A DNA stretch of 64,000 nt from Cepaea nemoralis (GCA_014155875.1 JACEFZ010017825.1:227501-291500); one strand, 5' to 3'; positions 20,287-31,495 are shown, counted from the stretch's first letter. Program-made: numbers and translations. Notes: generated by a model not told the origin, from the sequence alone.

Positions 20287-22950
20287 TTAGTTATCAGTTG
20301 GGGTATCTTCGTTGCACTCCGGACATGTCCATAGGTGCTCAGATCCTCCCCCCAGCATATGCATCAGCGTCCGGTGGCTAATAGTGCCAGTTCTGTGTTG
20401 GTTGACGAGGCGCTTTGTTTTCCCGATGTACCTCTCGCGTCTGGCTGTGCCGATTCTTACTCCCAGGTCTTTCATCCTGGAGAGCGATGTGGAATCACTG
20501 GCGTCAAAATCCTCTGTTCTCGCCATATCTTTAAGGGCGTTAATAACATCCGCACGATCCATGGGCTGGCCATCTACAGGGGGTGCAGAGCCAGCCAATT
20601 TATCAGCTCGTTCATTTCCCTCGACTCCCGCATGTCCCGGGACGAAGATGAAGGTGACTTTGCGGACAACAGACTTCCGCAGCGACTCAGTCCACTGTCT
20701 ACGTACAGATCCAGCTTCGACCTTCTGAATCATGCTCATTGAATCACTTAGTACACACACGTTGGTATAATGCTGTGATTCCAGCCATATGAAAGCCTGT
20801 GTAACTGCCATCACCTCCATCGTCATGCTGCTCGTGGTCATAGAGTGGGCACCACTGGATTCTTGAACGGTTCGGCCCGCTGAACGGGCTGTAAATGCCC
20901 ACGCACTTCTCTGCTGCTTTACAACAGATCCATCTGTATAGATGAGCACTTCGGGGCTATCTGAGTGATCATAGATGAGCGCGTTAACCTCTGCATTGAC
21001 AGCGGCAGGGTTCTGCTCTCTGCACCGTCTGTCGAGTGTGATAATGCAGGAGAAGGTACACTTAAAAGCTGGAGGCACCGGCACCCATTCCTTGCCGGGG
21101 TTGATACTGGTAAGACTGCAGACCTGTCCGACGACATCTTCCGCCCGACCCATCCATGATTTGCCCCTCTTTAGCCTGTCACCCTTTTCTCTGAATACAG
21201 CGTCATGCAGAGGGTGCTGCTCATCTGCACTTATTTTTAAGTATGCACGAGCTCTCCAGATCTTGATCCTGTGTTCCATTGTCGGGAAGTCAAGGAGGTA
21301 TCTCATTGCTACACAGCTGGTGTCTCTCGTGCAGCCCAAAATGATGCGCATGGCTTCGTTTTGTACCTTTTCAAGTCTTCCAATCTGTGTAGGGCTGACA
21401 GTGAGGATGGCCAGGGCATACTCGATGCGTGAAAGCACAAGTCCTTGGAACAGAAGTAATAGCAGTCTTTGCTCGATATTGGCAGTCGCCATGACTCTCA
21501 TTGCTGCCAAACCTTTTCGAGCCTTCGTTATGACATAATCGACATGATCTCTGAAGGACAGGCTACGATCAAGCCTCACGCCAAGATATGTCATTGACTG
21601 GGTTCTACTCAGAATGCTCCCATCCATTCTTACTGCCGGCAGGTCTGTTTTCACAATATGGTTGTTTAGTGAGAACCATGTAACCGTTGCCTTTGCAGGG
21701 TTGACAAGGGCATCGGCATCAGCACACCATGAGGAAATTCGATCTAGTTCGCCCTGCATATAGTTGGCAACCGCCTGTCTATCTCGACCCTGTCGATACA
21801 CGAGGATGTCGTCAACGAATGATAGAGTCCTACCCCTCCCATCCAACTGTTGTTCAGTGATCGGCACCGTATACACGTTGAATAGTACTGGTGACAGTGG
21901 TGAACCCTGCGGCAATCCTGGACATATCGTTATCGGCTCAGAAGACCAACTCCCGCATCTTAGCACCACCTTCCTTTGGAGTAGAACTGCAGCTATCCAT
22001 CGTACAAGGTGAGGGTGCACTTTCAGTCTGAGGAGGGTTTGCATCAAGTGCTCGAAAGATACTCTGTTATATGCGTCCTCTAAGTCTATGGCGGCGGCAC
22101 ATGTCTCTTCTCTGACCTGAAATCCTTCGTAAACATCTTGAGCAAAGACCGCCGCATTCAGCCATGACTCTTTGTTGCGTCTGTATCCTCCAAGTGTGGG
22201 CGGGAAGCAGCCGAGCTGTTCCAAGTCCCAAGCAAGTCTGTGTGATACAATTTTCTCCAGTAGCTTGCCAACAGTATTCTGCATCGTAATGATTCTGTAG
22301 CCGCTTATCTTGGAGTGGTCTTTGTTCGGTTTTGGCAGCGGCAGCAAGTAGCTGTGTAGCCATTCTTCTTTGACCTGACCCCTCTGGATACTGGTGTTGA
22401 ATTCTCTGGCCAGTTCTTCCATGTCATCATCTGATATCACCATTAGGTCACCATATCGGATGCCGTCTGGGCCTGGGGCGGTGTTAGGTGATTTCTTGAG
22501 CATCGCACGCAATATGTCAACTGTGATTGTCCATTCTTCGTCTGTCCCGACCCCCTCGCACAACTGAGAGAGTGTTGTTGTGGTCCTCTGTCTGGCGGGC
22601 TCGTCTTTCTGGTCAGTCTGTTCTATGTAACGTGCAAGAAGGGCCTTACCTTTATCCGCATCCGACTTTTTCCATGCGAGGTCTGTGCCTTGAAAGTCTG
22701 GAATACCCCTACGTTGTGCAGCACCGTTCATGCTCTTGTGGAGGCGCCAGAATGTCGTAAGAGATTGCTCGGAGCACACCTTCCTGCAGAACTCGTCCCA
22801 TTTGTCGGCCTTGGCCTGTTTGGCGCAGGATTTGAATAAAGTCGTCGTCCTAACGACCTCAGTCTTCAGGTTCGCCAACTCAACCTGTGGCATGTTAGCC
22901 TTTCTGGCCTTTTGCCAGTCTTTGACAGCCTGCCTCTTTCCCAGCCACAC
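20287..22950 (-). CDS. LINE-A polyprotein, RT and RNase H part (887 aa from first Met)
   Basis: Reverse transcriptase: NTAPGPDGI near residue 156, YRIITMQNTVGKLLEK at 218, AAIDLEDAYN (motif A) at 286, GLPQGSPLSPVLF at 345, and catalytic FVDD at 378-381, where most relatives have Y at the first place. A thumb/connection region follows (MTYLGVRLD, ARKGLAAMRVMA). RNase H near 670-800 keeps all acidic residues: IYTDGSV, TMEVMA, LSDSMSM and HAGVEGNERADKLAG. The C-terminus ends SEHLWTCPECN, a short Cys motif. The frame stays open upstream of this Met to about 23088, where a one-base shift separates it from the endonuclease, so this Met is not the true start. Copies target-primed reverse transcription of its own RNA. 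Confidence 0.93.
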   Translation of the reverse strand: MWLGKRQAVKDWQKARKANMPQVELANLKTEVVRTTTLFKSCAKQAKADKWDEFCRKVCSEQSLTTFWRLHKSMNGAAQRRGIPDFQGTDLAWKKSDADKGKALLARYIEQTDQKDEPARQRTTTTLSQLCEGVGTDEEWTITVDILRAMLKKSPNTAPGPDGIRYGDLMVISDDDMEELAREFNTSIQRGQVKEEWLHSYLLPLPKPNKDHSKISGYRIITMQNTVGKLLEKIVSHRLAWDLEQLGCFPPTLGGYRRNKESWLNAAVFAQDVYEGFQVREETCAAAIDLEDAYNRVSFEHLMQTLLRLKVHPHLVRWIAAVLLQRKVVLRCGSWSSEPITICPGLPQGSPLSPVLFNVYTVPITEQQLDGRGRTLSFVDDILVYRQGRDRQAVANYMQGELDRISSWCADADALVNPAKATVTWFSLNNHIVKTDLPAVRMDGSILSRTQSMTYLGVRLDRSLSFRDHVDYVITKARKGLAAMRVMATANIEQRLLLLLFQGLVLSRIEYALAILTVSPTQIGRLEKVQNEAMRIILGCTRDTSCVAMRYLLDFPTMEHRIKIWRARAYLKISADEQHPLHDAVFREKGDRLKRGKSWMGRAEDVVGQVCSLTSINPGKEWVPVPPAFKCTFSCIITLDRRCREQNPAAVNAEVNALIYDHSDSPEVLIYTDGSVVKQQRSAWAFTARSAGRTVQESSGAHSMTTSSMTMEVMAVTQAFIWLESQHYTNVCVLSDSMSMIQKVEAGSVRRQWTESLRKSVVRKVTFIFVPGHAGVEGNERADKLAGSAPPVDGQPMDRADVINALKDMARTEDFDASDSTSLSRMKDLGVRIGTARRERYIGKTKRLVNQHRTGTISHRTLMHMLGGGSEHLWTCPECNEDTPTDN

Positions 22951-23092
22951 CTTCTCGACCTCTCCATTCCACCATGGTGGCTGCAGCCATCTTTCTTGTC
23001 TCCTACGGGAGGAAGTTAGTTTCCTTCTTCTGATCTTGCTTATGGCGTCTTGACCAGTGGTGTCGTACGGGAAGGCATTGGTCTTGTTTCTT

Positions 23093-23970
23093 TTACTCTT
23101 GTTTCTTGATCAGGATGACACAAGGGTAGTGGTCACTATCGTGGTATCCCAGTGTGCCCCGCCGGCACCTTGGTGCGATGGTGGGCGACACCAGAGCCAA
23201 GTCAATGATGCTGTCAGAGTCGCCTGGTCGAGTGGCCATTCTAGTGACCTTCCCATCATTCAGACAGATTAGGGCAGCAGATGCCAGGGCGTCCTCCAAA
23301 TCTTCTCCCTGTCTATTGGTGATGCAATTCCCCCACTGACTGCCTCTGGCATTGGAGTCCCCGCAGTAGATGATATGCCTTTCATCCATATCGAACAAAC
23401 TCTGCCATTGTCGCACGTCGACCTTCCCATTTCGCGCATAGACGTTAACGATTACAAGCTGCACTGGTGTCATTATTCTTAATGCCTGCACTTGCAGGGC
23501 ATCGCTGTTCTAGGCGGACATATCGATCTCAGACACTAGTATGTTGTCGCGGACCAGAATGGCCTGTCCGAGGTGCCGCCTGTTAAGGAAACCCTGAAAT
23601 CCCGCAACATTGACTGTTCCGTCGGTGAGCTGTGTTTCTTGCAAGACTACAATATCGTTTCCGTAGAGTAGTTTTTCAAGAATGGGTCGGCGTTGACTAA
23701 ATGATGCACAGTTCCAGTACAGTACTCGAACATTTCCGATACCCAATCTGTCACATTTTAAGCGCCTTCTGCGCGCGCCCGCCCTCTTACCACGTTGTGT
23801 CCTAGCTGGTCGTCTGGCCGTCATGTTAGGCTTAACTATCGCCACCGGGCGCCGATGATACGCCGAAAGAAGACCGGACGCGCGTGCACGAACTCCGTTG
23901 CACGGTCCGAACTCCATTTCACCACGAAAAAAACACTTAATCCATACACATTTCGGAAAAAACACGTTCC
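23093..23970 (-). pseudogene. LINE-A APE-type endonuclease part, one in-frame stop
   Basis: Minus-strand frame from about 23915 (Met before EFGPCNG; another Met at 23824) reads a basic Arg-rich stretch, then RVLYWNCASFS, IVVLQETQLTDG, the stop TAG near 23512, IVNVYARNG, YCGDSNARGSQWG, DSDSIIDLALVSP and GYHDSDHYPCV. The catalytic and metal-binding Asn, Glu, Asp/Asn and Asp-His pairs of apurinic-endonuclease-like LINE nucleases are all present. The family nicks target DNA to prime reverse transcription. A frameshift near 23088 breaks the link to the RT frame. Two lesions in 3.7 kb suggest a fairly recent insertion. Confidence 0.9.
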
Positions 23971-24041
23971 ATTTTACGGGACGAAGAAATGTCCCGCCAT
24001 CTTGCTCAAGGGAACTCACTCTCCCCATCTCATCATCATTA

Positions 24042-25090
24042 TGATCATCCTCATGTGCCATGTCCTTAAGCGTGGGCGGTCATGTTTCGCCATCTCATAC
24101 GATCCCCAGAGGCGTGGATCAGCTCTGTGTTCTTGTCTTGACCATGTCACGTGGCCAATCCATCCAGGTATTTACTTCTCTGCCTTAACTTTACTTTTCT
24201 TTTCCCCTCAATCTTGCCAGTTGTCATCAAGTTCTCTAATATATTTCTTCTCATAACGTGTCCAAAAATGGTAGCTGTCTACGTCTAATTTCTCATATCA
24301 GTTTACGGTTTTAATCTGCTTCTTGTAGGACTTGGTCATTAGGTTTTCTGTCTGTCCATGGTATTCTTTGAATTTTCCTTAACAACCACAATTCCACTGC
24401 CATTAGATGTTTTTCAGCTTGTCTGTTCATTGACAATGTCTCACATCCATACAAAAGTACAGGTTCTATCTAGCACTTCAATACTATTTTTCTCGTTGCA
24501 ATTGGCATCTTTTATTGGTCAGTATATTTTCCATCTTGCAATAGGTTACCTTCCCCATAGGGATTCTTGTTCTAATCTCTTTAAGACACCTCCCTTCAGA
24601 TGTTATAACTGTTCCTAGATAGTTGTACCTGTTCACTTGTTTAAGAATATTCCCATTTACTTGTATATTACATTGTGGTATTTCTTTCTTCCCAGTGACA
24701 ACCATCTCTGTCTTCTTACAATTTCATTCTAGCCCTAGTTGCTCACTGTGTACAATAACTGCGTCTACTAAATGATGAAGGCCCTTTTCATTGTCTTCAG
24801 TCAATATTGTATCATCTGCATATCTAATCTTATTTATGCTATGTCCCCCAATGGTGATCCCTCTCATATCTTCTTAAATTCTAAAAATATTTTCACTTCT
24901 TAGGGATAAAAGATCTGGAAACATTATACACCCCTGTTGCACACTTCTCCTAATAGTTTGATATTGATCTAATTCATTATCAATCTTTATGGCAGCTCGT
25001 TGTTTCAAATTATGTTTATTTTTTACAAATCTAAGGTCTTTCCCATCAATATGTAGACCTGCAAGCATCTTCATCATGTTCATACCACGT
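24042..25090 (-). pseudogene. LINE-B copy, C-terminal part, inverted relative to the window
   Basis: Minus-strand frames give NIYLK-like MNMMKMLAGLHIDGKDLRF, QRAAIKIDNELDQYQ, SVQQGCIMFPDLLSL, RYADDT-like and VVTGKKEIPQCNIQVNG, KQVNRYNYLGTVITSEGRC and TRIPMGKVTYCKMENILTN, then the FGHVMRR region in broken frames. It follows the well-kept copy at 14797-16059. The 3' end (24042-24060) is followed by the ATG-rich tail that received LINE-A. Confidence 0.92.
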
Positions 25091-25204
25091 CCACCAACTG
25101 TTACCTTCAGCGTGTTTATACCGTGCCCATCAACTGTTACCTTCAGATTGTTGATACCACGCTCACCAACTGTTAAGTTCAGGTTGTGTATACCATGCCC
25201 ATGT
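25082..25204. repeat. about 3.3 copies of a 37-bp tandem repeat
   Basis: Units read ATACCACGTCCACCAACTG then TTACCTTCAGCGTGTTT, with variants at 25118 and 25155. It abuts the 5' truncation point of LINE-B. Confidence 0.85.
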
Positions 25205-25544
25205 CTGTTATCAAATGCATATCTGATGTGATCTCATTATTACTCCCCTGCTTAAATTCAACAGCTCAGCACACATCCCTATCTAACATCTTATTTAACA
25301 TGTTGAAACATTCCAGTCAGGTTGCCACTAGCAGAAAAGTACAAAATTGACGGCAGCAGGATAAGGTCACACAATCCTGAGATAAAAGTAACAACAAGCA
25401 TATACTCAGATCATATACTTCACAAAGATGTTGGATCAGGTGACAACTATAGGTGAGAATTTCAGTAGCATTATATATTATATACATGTATGCACATGTA
25501 TATACATGCATACGTGTGCATGTGTGCGTGTTGTGTGCGTGGTG

Positions 25545-25545
25545 T

Positions 25546-25584
<39 letters not shown>

Positions 25585-25645
25585 GTCAGTGCATGTGTGT
25601 GTGTGTGTGTGTTGTCAGTGTATGTGTGTGTGTGTGTGTGTGCGC
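25545..25645. repeat. interrupted (GT)n microsatellite
   Basis: GT runs separated by two copies of TTGTCAGTGYATG. Cys/Val frames are artefacts. Confidence 0.95.
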
Positions 25646-25649
25646 GTCC

Positions 25650-26965
25650 CTTTTCTTCAATATTCAGGCTATACAGTCAAATCTGACGGTGGCTGAGAAA
25701 CAGAGACACGGTAAAGAATCGCCATTTACAAGATTATTTTACAAGAATGAGCAACGTCTTTAAAAAACTGACATGTGGCAACAAGTACAGAAATCCACTG
25801 TCTGAAAAGCAGAGTGTAATCTGTTGTGTCTGGGTGCAAACACAGGACAATGAGTCATGAAACAGTGACGACACATTGAAGAATGAAACTGTGCTCTGAC
25901 CGCTAGTAGATCTCGTTCCATTTTTACTAAATGCCGTAAAATTTTTTGTAGTCGTGCTTTGGTAAAGCTCACAACCTACTTCTCGTTTTTCAGTGATTAA
26001 TTCTTGTTAACTAAATATCGGAACCATTTAATTATTTGAAGTTCTATAAACTCTATAATATATGTGTTTCTTATGCATCTCATCTCATGTGATGTGATTT
26101 TACATTTGTGCATTTCTAGTACTGTTCATGTCCCAAATAGGTAACACAAAGTCGGGGCGAACAAAGCTTCTATATGCTTCTCTTTTACAAATACATGTTG
26201 ATGTTTGGATGTTTAAGGATAGGTGTTGTTTGATAGTAGGTGTTTGCTTTCTGGATTCTCATTTACATTTCAGTATCAAGTTTCTATGCGATAGTTTACA
26301 TTCATGCCAAAATAGCGAAGTAAAATCCAATGCAATGAGTCGTGAGTTATGCACGCAATTTGCTGTCGGGTCGATGAGATGTATGCTTGGGCTTGATTCG
26401 GTGTGGTTTACACATGCACTGGTACATGCCAGGCCTACATGATAGCCATCAATGATGAAGCCAGCCTCTACACCGTAACCTGCATGATCTCAAAGGAAGC
26501 CGATGACTTGAGGAGGATCGTGATTGGCGTAGGAAGGCGATACCATAGAGCAGATACACTGGGGGTCAGGAGGAATGGGTTAACAGAGGCTTACAAGAAG
26601 ACGGCTCCATTATTTCTCCATCGTACTGGGCGAAGTGTATTAAGTGTGGTGTAATCTGTTAGCATAACCTGGAGGCCCACCAACTGAGAGATGAAAATAT
26701 CAACAGAGATGAGGCAGTGGTATGCACCCAGGGTCCTGTGCATCGTAGACAGAGGTCTGTTTGGGAATTATCGGCTGGGATCGGAGGGAAGGTCGTTGGT
26801 GAGTAAATGAAGCCTTTAAATCTGCCATCGAGTATGAAGATTTGGTAACTAGCGGCTTCTAGAGTCACTAAAGCTATCGTTGTTTCTGATTCTCAACATG
26901 AAGCCTTGAAGCCTGACAATGGAGATCACTGCTGCGTCTAAAGCACTCGCATAAGCATCAGAACA
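25650..26965. other. no recognised feature
   Basis: Unique sequence of 1.3 kb with open frames of 104 codons or fewer that lack family resemblance. Confidence 0.5.
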
Positions 26966-26968
26966 TGA

Positions 26969-26970
26969 AG

Positions 26971-27008
<38 letters not shown>

Positions 27009-27018
27009 ACACACACGC
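26969..27018. repeat. (CA)n microsatellite
   Basis: CACACA run passing into CGCGCGCACGCACGCAC. Confidence 0.93.
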
Positions 27019-27575
27019 GCGCACGCACGCACTCATTATATCAGACCCCTTGAACATGCTACAGAAAATACAGAAAAACGTAAACGGACAGTCTCCGCTT
27101 CGTATGGATAGACATTATTAGGAAGTTGCGCTTTACATCTCCCAACCGGATGTTCGCAGCGGACATGCCGGAGTAAAAGACGTTGAACGCGCAGACCAGA
27201 CGGCAAATAATGCACCAATACAATCGGGAAGAAGCATGGATAAGACTGACATAAAAAATGCATTAGGAACTCGCCTGTGACATAATGATGAGACTCCATC
27301 CCATGCCAGCCTGCACGAGCTGGGAGAGAAGCGTGGTCAAGCACATCAGTGTCACCTTCGAGGTGAAGAGAGGATATATCATAACCACTTTGGTTCTTGA
27401 CCCATATTCAAGACCAGTTGAGACTAGATAGATGATGTGGTCAGTATCACGTCGACTGTCTTAGACTCCTCAGTATCTTGTCTAGTTCCTTTATTTCATC
27501 CTATGTAAGCATCTTTATGTACACAATGAATGTGTTTTTATTTTATTGTATTTTATTTTGGGAAAAGGAGGGGGG
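27019..27575. other. no recognised feature
   Basis: Unique sequence; a minus-strand frame of 102 codons (27036-27344) has no recognisable motif. A G-run lies at 27568-27580. Confidence 0.5.
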
Positions 27576-27584
27576 GGGCGGGTT

Positions 27585-28045
27585 TGGGTGGGTGGTGTGA
27601 ATATATTCTAAATAAGTAAAGAAAAAATTATCATATTTCGATGTAGTCATCACTGTGGTCAATGTAAGTCCTCCAGCGCCGATAAAGTGCTTGCATTCCT
27701 GTAGAAAAATCGACTCTGAGGTCACTACTTTGTGTTACTGACCCGGTCGTGAATAGTCTGCAACAGAAGTCGTTTTATAACTTCCTATTCCACTCATACA
27801 CTTGCACGATTGACACGCATGCATCACCATACTGGACCTTCATTGGCCGATGAATTTCTATAGGTCTCACACCTTCATTGATCAAACAACATATAACAGA
27901 ACGCTGTGGCCTCTTTGCTGATTGTCTTTAAAATGTCCATATGACGTCCTTAACAACAACATTGACAGGTTACAAGATAGTGGCATGGTTATTGTACTTT
28001 ATATCACACTTTTAAGGTTTTCATTTGAAGCCCACTCGTGTAGCT
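27585..28045 (-). mobile_element. internally deleted mariner, copy 1
   Basis: The minus strand encodes a mariner transposase N-terminus (QRSVICCLINEGVRPIEIHR, YGDACVSIVQVYEWNRK, then a GSVTQ-type remnant of RPGQAH) fused directly to the C-terminal tail FSTGMQALYRRWRTYIDH followed by SDDYIEI and stop. The whole catalytic core is missing. Copy 2 at 51820-52345 has the same junction and shared flanks (TTTATATCAYACT, ATTTGAAGCCC). Copy 1 also lacks about 65 bp near its 5' end compared with copy 2. Such derivatives are moved in trans by a full transposase. Confidence 0.85.
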
Positions 28046-29033
28046 ACATTATTCGAGCCTAAAATCAATTTTCCGTCTTTTGCTTATGATTTTTTTGTTA
28101 TAGATTTGTTCTAAGTATAGGTAAGATTTTCGTATTCTCATTTTAAAATTACTGTTTATCTGTTTAAATTATCTTCGTCATGCAGTTGAATGCATTGTTA
28201 GTTGTTCCTATACTTTATTTTGTTTCTTTCTCATTTCTGCTATTAGTTATTAACGCGTGTAGGGGATATGAGTAAGAACACATTATAATTACACAAAAAC
28301 ATAATTATTTATCCATTTTCCAAACTCTTAAAAATTATTTGCTGGAGGAATTGAATACCACAAAGAATACATTATGTACAGAAAAGCCCCAGCTTAGAAA
28401 TAAGTGTGTGCGCGCAATTAGGACAAGCATGATTGGACAACAAACAAGTGAAGGCAGTTTAAGTCGCTAGATAGTCAGGTTTATGTAATCCAGGGTTTCC
28501 TCATTAAGAAAATTAATCTCCTTGTTTTTATGAAATCTGTATTTTTAGGTGCCTTCGTGTGATGTAAAAAAAAAAAAAATTAACCGTGAATTACCATAAC
28601 AGATGGGCAGATGGGAGATTAATATTTGTATTGTATTGTATTGTATTATAAATTGTAACTTTCGCAAATGACAGTGGAACATTAAATGTATATTCATTTA
28701 CTGAGGACAATCTTAAGTTCTGTTCAAAACAAAAGGAAGATTTGCTAAGCGACGAGCACGGTCGTGTTAAATATTTGGACATACTCAAGACTGAATACCT
28801 GCTGGTATGAGTTAGTTATTTATTGAAAGGCTGAACATCATCTGACAGGGGGGAAGATGGACAACAATATGAATACGACAATTTTCTGAAAAACACGATA
28901 TGAAATAGTATAATTATCAGGCCCAAAAAAAAAAAAAAAACGTAAACATTCATTCTACGAATTAACAATAGACACTATAGATCCCAAATTGTTGAACAGG
29001 ATGTTATGATATAGATTCAGTACAGTACAATTG
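28046..29033. other. no recognised feature
   Basis: AT-rich unique sequence with a short (TTGTA)n near 28625 and A-runs at 28566 and 28925. Confidence 0.5.
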
Positions 29034-29282
29034 CCGGTCTCTCTGGCCGAGGGGTTACAACACTTTCTCCGTAATCCCGTTTATCACAGCAGAGTCTCGT
29101 AGCAGGGCGAGAGCTGGGAGCGGTTCGACCCCCGCTGGTGACTTGCGGGATAACTGAGCCGGCCGCTCAGAAAGCAATGGCAAACTACTGAGTGTAATCT
29201 TGCCAAGAAATCAACATACAGCTGAAAGATGCTGATGTTGACAGCGATGTCCTGTAAAGGATATGCACACACAAAAAAAAAC
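29034..29282 (+). mobile_element. SINE-1 copy c, full length
   Basis: A tRNA-like head (A-box-like CTGGCCGAGGGGTTAC, B-box-like GCGGTTCGACCCCC) is followed by a conserved body: AAAGCAATGGCAAACTACTG, GTAATCTTGCCAAGAAATC, GCTGAAAGATGCTGATG and TGTCCTGTAAAGGATATG, then an A-rich tail. Pol III would use the internal A and B boxes. This copy sets the sense strand for the family; all other SINE-1 copies in the window are reversed. Confidence 0.88.
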
Positions 29283-29504
29283 AGTACAGTTGGCCACGAT
29301 CTGACGTCTACAGGCCTCTTTCGAGATAAGGGTGCAAGTATTCGAGATGCAGCACGCCTAAATCATTCAACAGACATATGATCTATTACCGTCGAACAAT
29401 TGACATTTCATTTGTTGCAGAAATTCCCCAGGAAATGCTGGTGTGCTCGGAAACGAGCAGAAGGAAATATTAGCTTGCTCGGCACAGCTATGTGAATCTA
29501 GTTG

Positions 29505-29695
29505 GTCGAAGTACACTTGTTCCTGCAGCGCGGCGCTGCTGTCATTTGGAGATGACAAGTTCGAATCCCGGTCGGTAACTATAGCTTTCAAATTTAATGT
29601 TGTCTAATGTGTCCTCTAGTCTCTACTTCCTTCTTCTCTTTCTGTTAGCGCCAAACAATACTTTTTTATGTAACTATGTGAAATAGGGGTGCACG
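29505..29695 (+). mobile_element. SINE-4 copy a
   Basis: tRNA-like head with B-box AAGTTCGAATCCCGG, then a body with TATAGCTTTCAA, TGTCTAATGTGTCCTCTAG, TCTCTACTTC and GTTAGCGCCAA. Copy b at 30065-30275 matches block by block. Confidence 0.75.
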
Positions 29696-30064
29696 ATGAT
29701 TCAGATAGAAGATCTGGTCAACATTCAATATTCCGAGTAAAGGCCAGATGGACACATACTGCAATTGGTATCATTAGTAATAGTTCGCTTCGCTAGTTAT
29801 TGAAGATAATGCCCTTAGTGCTGCCAAGTCGGCTCTTAATTTAACTCAACTCAAAGTTTACCATATACGAACCGACAAAACTCCTGCCTCTTCTTCAAAT
29901 ATTCGTAAAATGACTCGACACAGCATCACGTTTCGATGTGTTTTTGTTTCTTATTTGTATTTTGCTTAATTGATATACAATTCTAAGGCTATATTGCAAT
30001 TTTAATAGTTCCATATTTGTGAGTTGAGGTCGATGATATACCTGCCTAATAATGACACCTTTTT

Positions 30065-30275
30065 TAATTGTGTCAAGTTGGTAATGCGTTGAATTACACT
30101 TGTTCTTGCGGCGAGGCGCTGTCATAATTTGGTGGTGACAGGTTCGAATCTCGGCATGGAAACTTTAGCTTTCAATTGCTATTTTGTCTAGTGTGTCCTA
30201 TAATCTCTGCTTCTTACTTTTAGGTCTATGAGCGCCAATAAATACTTGTGAATGTGTTTAGTGGCCTCAAGGGTT
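30065..30275 (+). mobile_element. SINE-4 copy b
   Basis: A-box-like AGTTGGTAATGCG, B-box AGGTTCGAATCTCGG, then TTTAGCTTTCAA, TGTCTAGTGTGTCCTATA, TCTCTGCTTC and TGAGCGCCAATAAATACTTG. Same order and spacing as copy a, 560 bp away in the same orientation. Confidence 0.78.
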
Positions 30276-30401
30276 CCCAAACAAATGATATTTCTGTGTA
30301 ATATTCCCTAGTGAGAAATTTGATCCCAACTTCCTCTCACATAAACTTCTTTAATTATTGAAGCTTGGAGACCATTACTGAAACCTGCTTCACTCACACC
30401 C

Positions 30402-30515
<114 letters not shown>

Positions 30516-31495
30516 TATGCACAAATGAAGTGCACCGGATAACTGATGCCTATTCAAGCACCGATATATCCTATGCAGTTTCCTAAGGTAAAATTCCCTT
30601 CACTTTGTAGACAAGTGAGCAATTTACACTATTGTCTTTCCATAGCGCAGTGGCAGATTACAGAACAGGAAGAGAAAAGGGGTTAGGAAAGGGAGGGGGA
30701 GGGGGGGGGGGTTGAGGTGCAGTTTGAAATATAAGCCAATAACAGTTATAAACATGTTTTGTCTGCACCTAGTCCCTGATAGTTGATAGTTAGGAAATTA
30801 CCGTGTCTGCAGCAAGCCCATCCTCATAGTAATCCCAGAGCACTGAGGTTGTTTACAGTGAGGCGCTCCTTTAGTGTTCATTAAAATTTATTTCCGAGGC
30901 TGCGGTAAAAACCCTGCCATTGAACATTTCTTTTGGTGAACTTGATAGCCAATCAAAACAGACAGACGACATGGCCTGCCAAATTGGTCCATTAATATTT
31001 GACACTTGGCTGAGTCCGTCCTTCTGATTCTTGATGTTCTACTAGTGCTATAACTAGGAACATGGTGGTTATTCAGCATTTCCACACTCACCAGCAAGTC
31101 CAGGAACTGTGTTTGATAACTTGTTGTTATTCAGTATTTTCATTCTAAACAGTGAAGTATGAGTTAAACTAAGAATGTTCAAGCTATATTTACTATACGT
31201 TATTGGCAGTGCAGAATCATGAGCAATGCATTAACAACATGAGGGTAAACCTCAAGCCATATAATCAAGAAAAGGATTATATGGTGGAAGAAATGATATC
31301 ACACACAAAAATTGTTACTCACATTAAGATTGAAGACAGCATAGCTAAATGAGATCAAGGCCAGGCAATTGAGCACTTCTGCCACATAAAGAGACCGTTC
31401 TTTGTTGAAGTGTGCTCTTGGCGTAAAAGGTGTTTACAGAGGGTAGCAGGGTAAGAAGGTAAACTTCATTGCGTCGTGGTTTATCCCTTAGAGCG
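30516..31495. other. no recognised feature
   Basis: Unique sequence with a G-rich stretch at 30690-30712. Confidence 0.5.

Larger units (their letters stand above)
20266..24041 (-). mobile_element. full-length LINE-A retrotransposon with 12-bp target-site duplication
   Basis: Element body is 20278-24029 (about 3.75 kb), transcribed on the minus strand. Direct repeats TAATGATGATGA (minus strand) flank it at 24030-24041 and 20266-20277. The 5' end begins near TGGGGAGAGTGAGTTCCC, about 0.1 kb before the first long open frame. The 3' end is GATAACTAACTAACTAAC, the same CTAA tail as copy 1. Order is APE endonuclease, RT and RNase H, apparently in one frame in the ancestor; no separate ORF1 or CCHC protein is seen. 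Only two defects were found, one stop and one frameshift. RNase H after RT places it in the I/R1/LOA-like group; the exact clade needs a tree. It was inserted in the (ATG)-rich tail of LINE-B. Confidence 0.9.

Noticed and set aside
26403..26654. 83-codon + frame as an exon
   Set aside because: No family resemblance, no splice context that I can defend, and no second copy.
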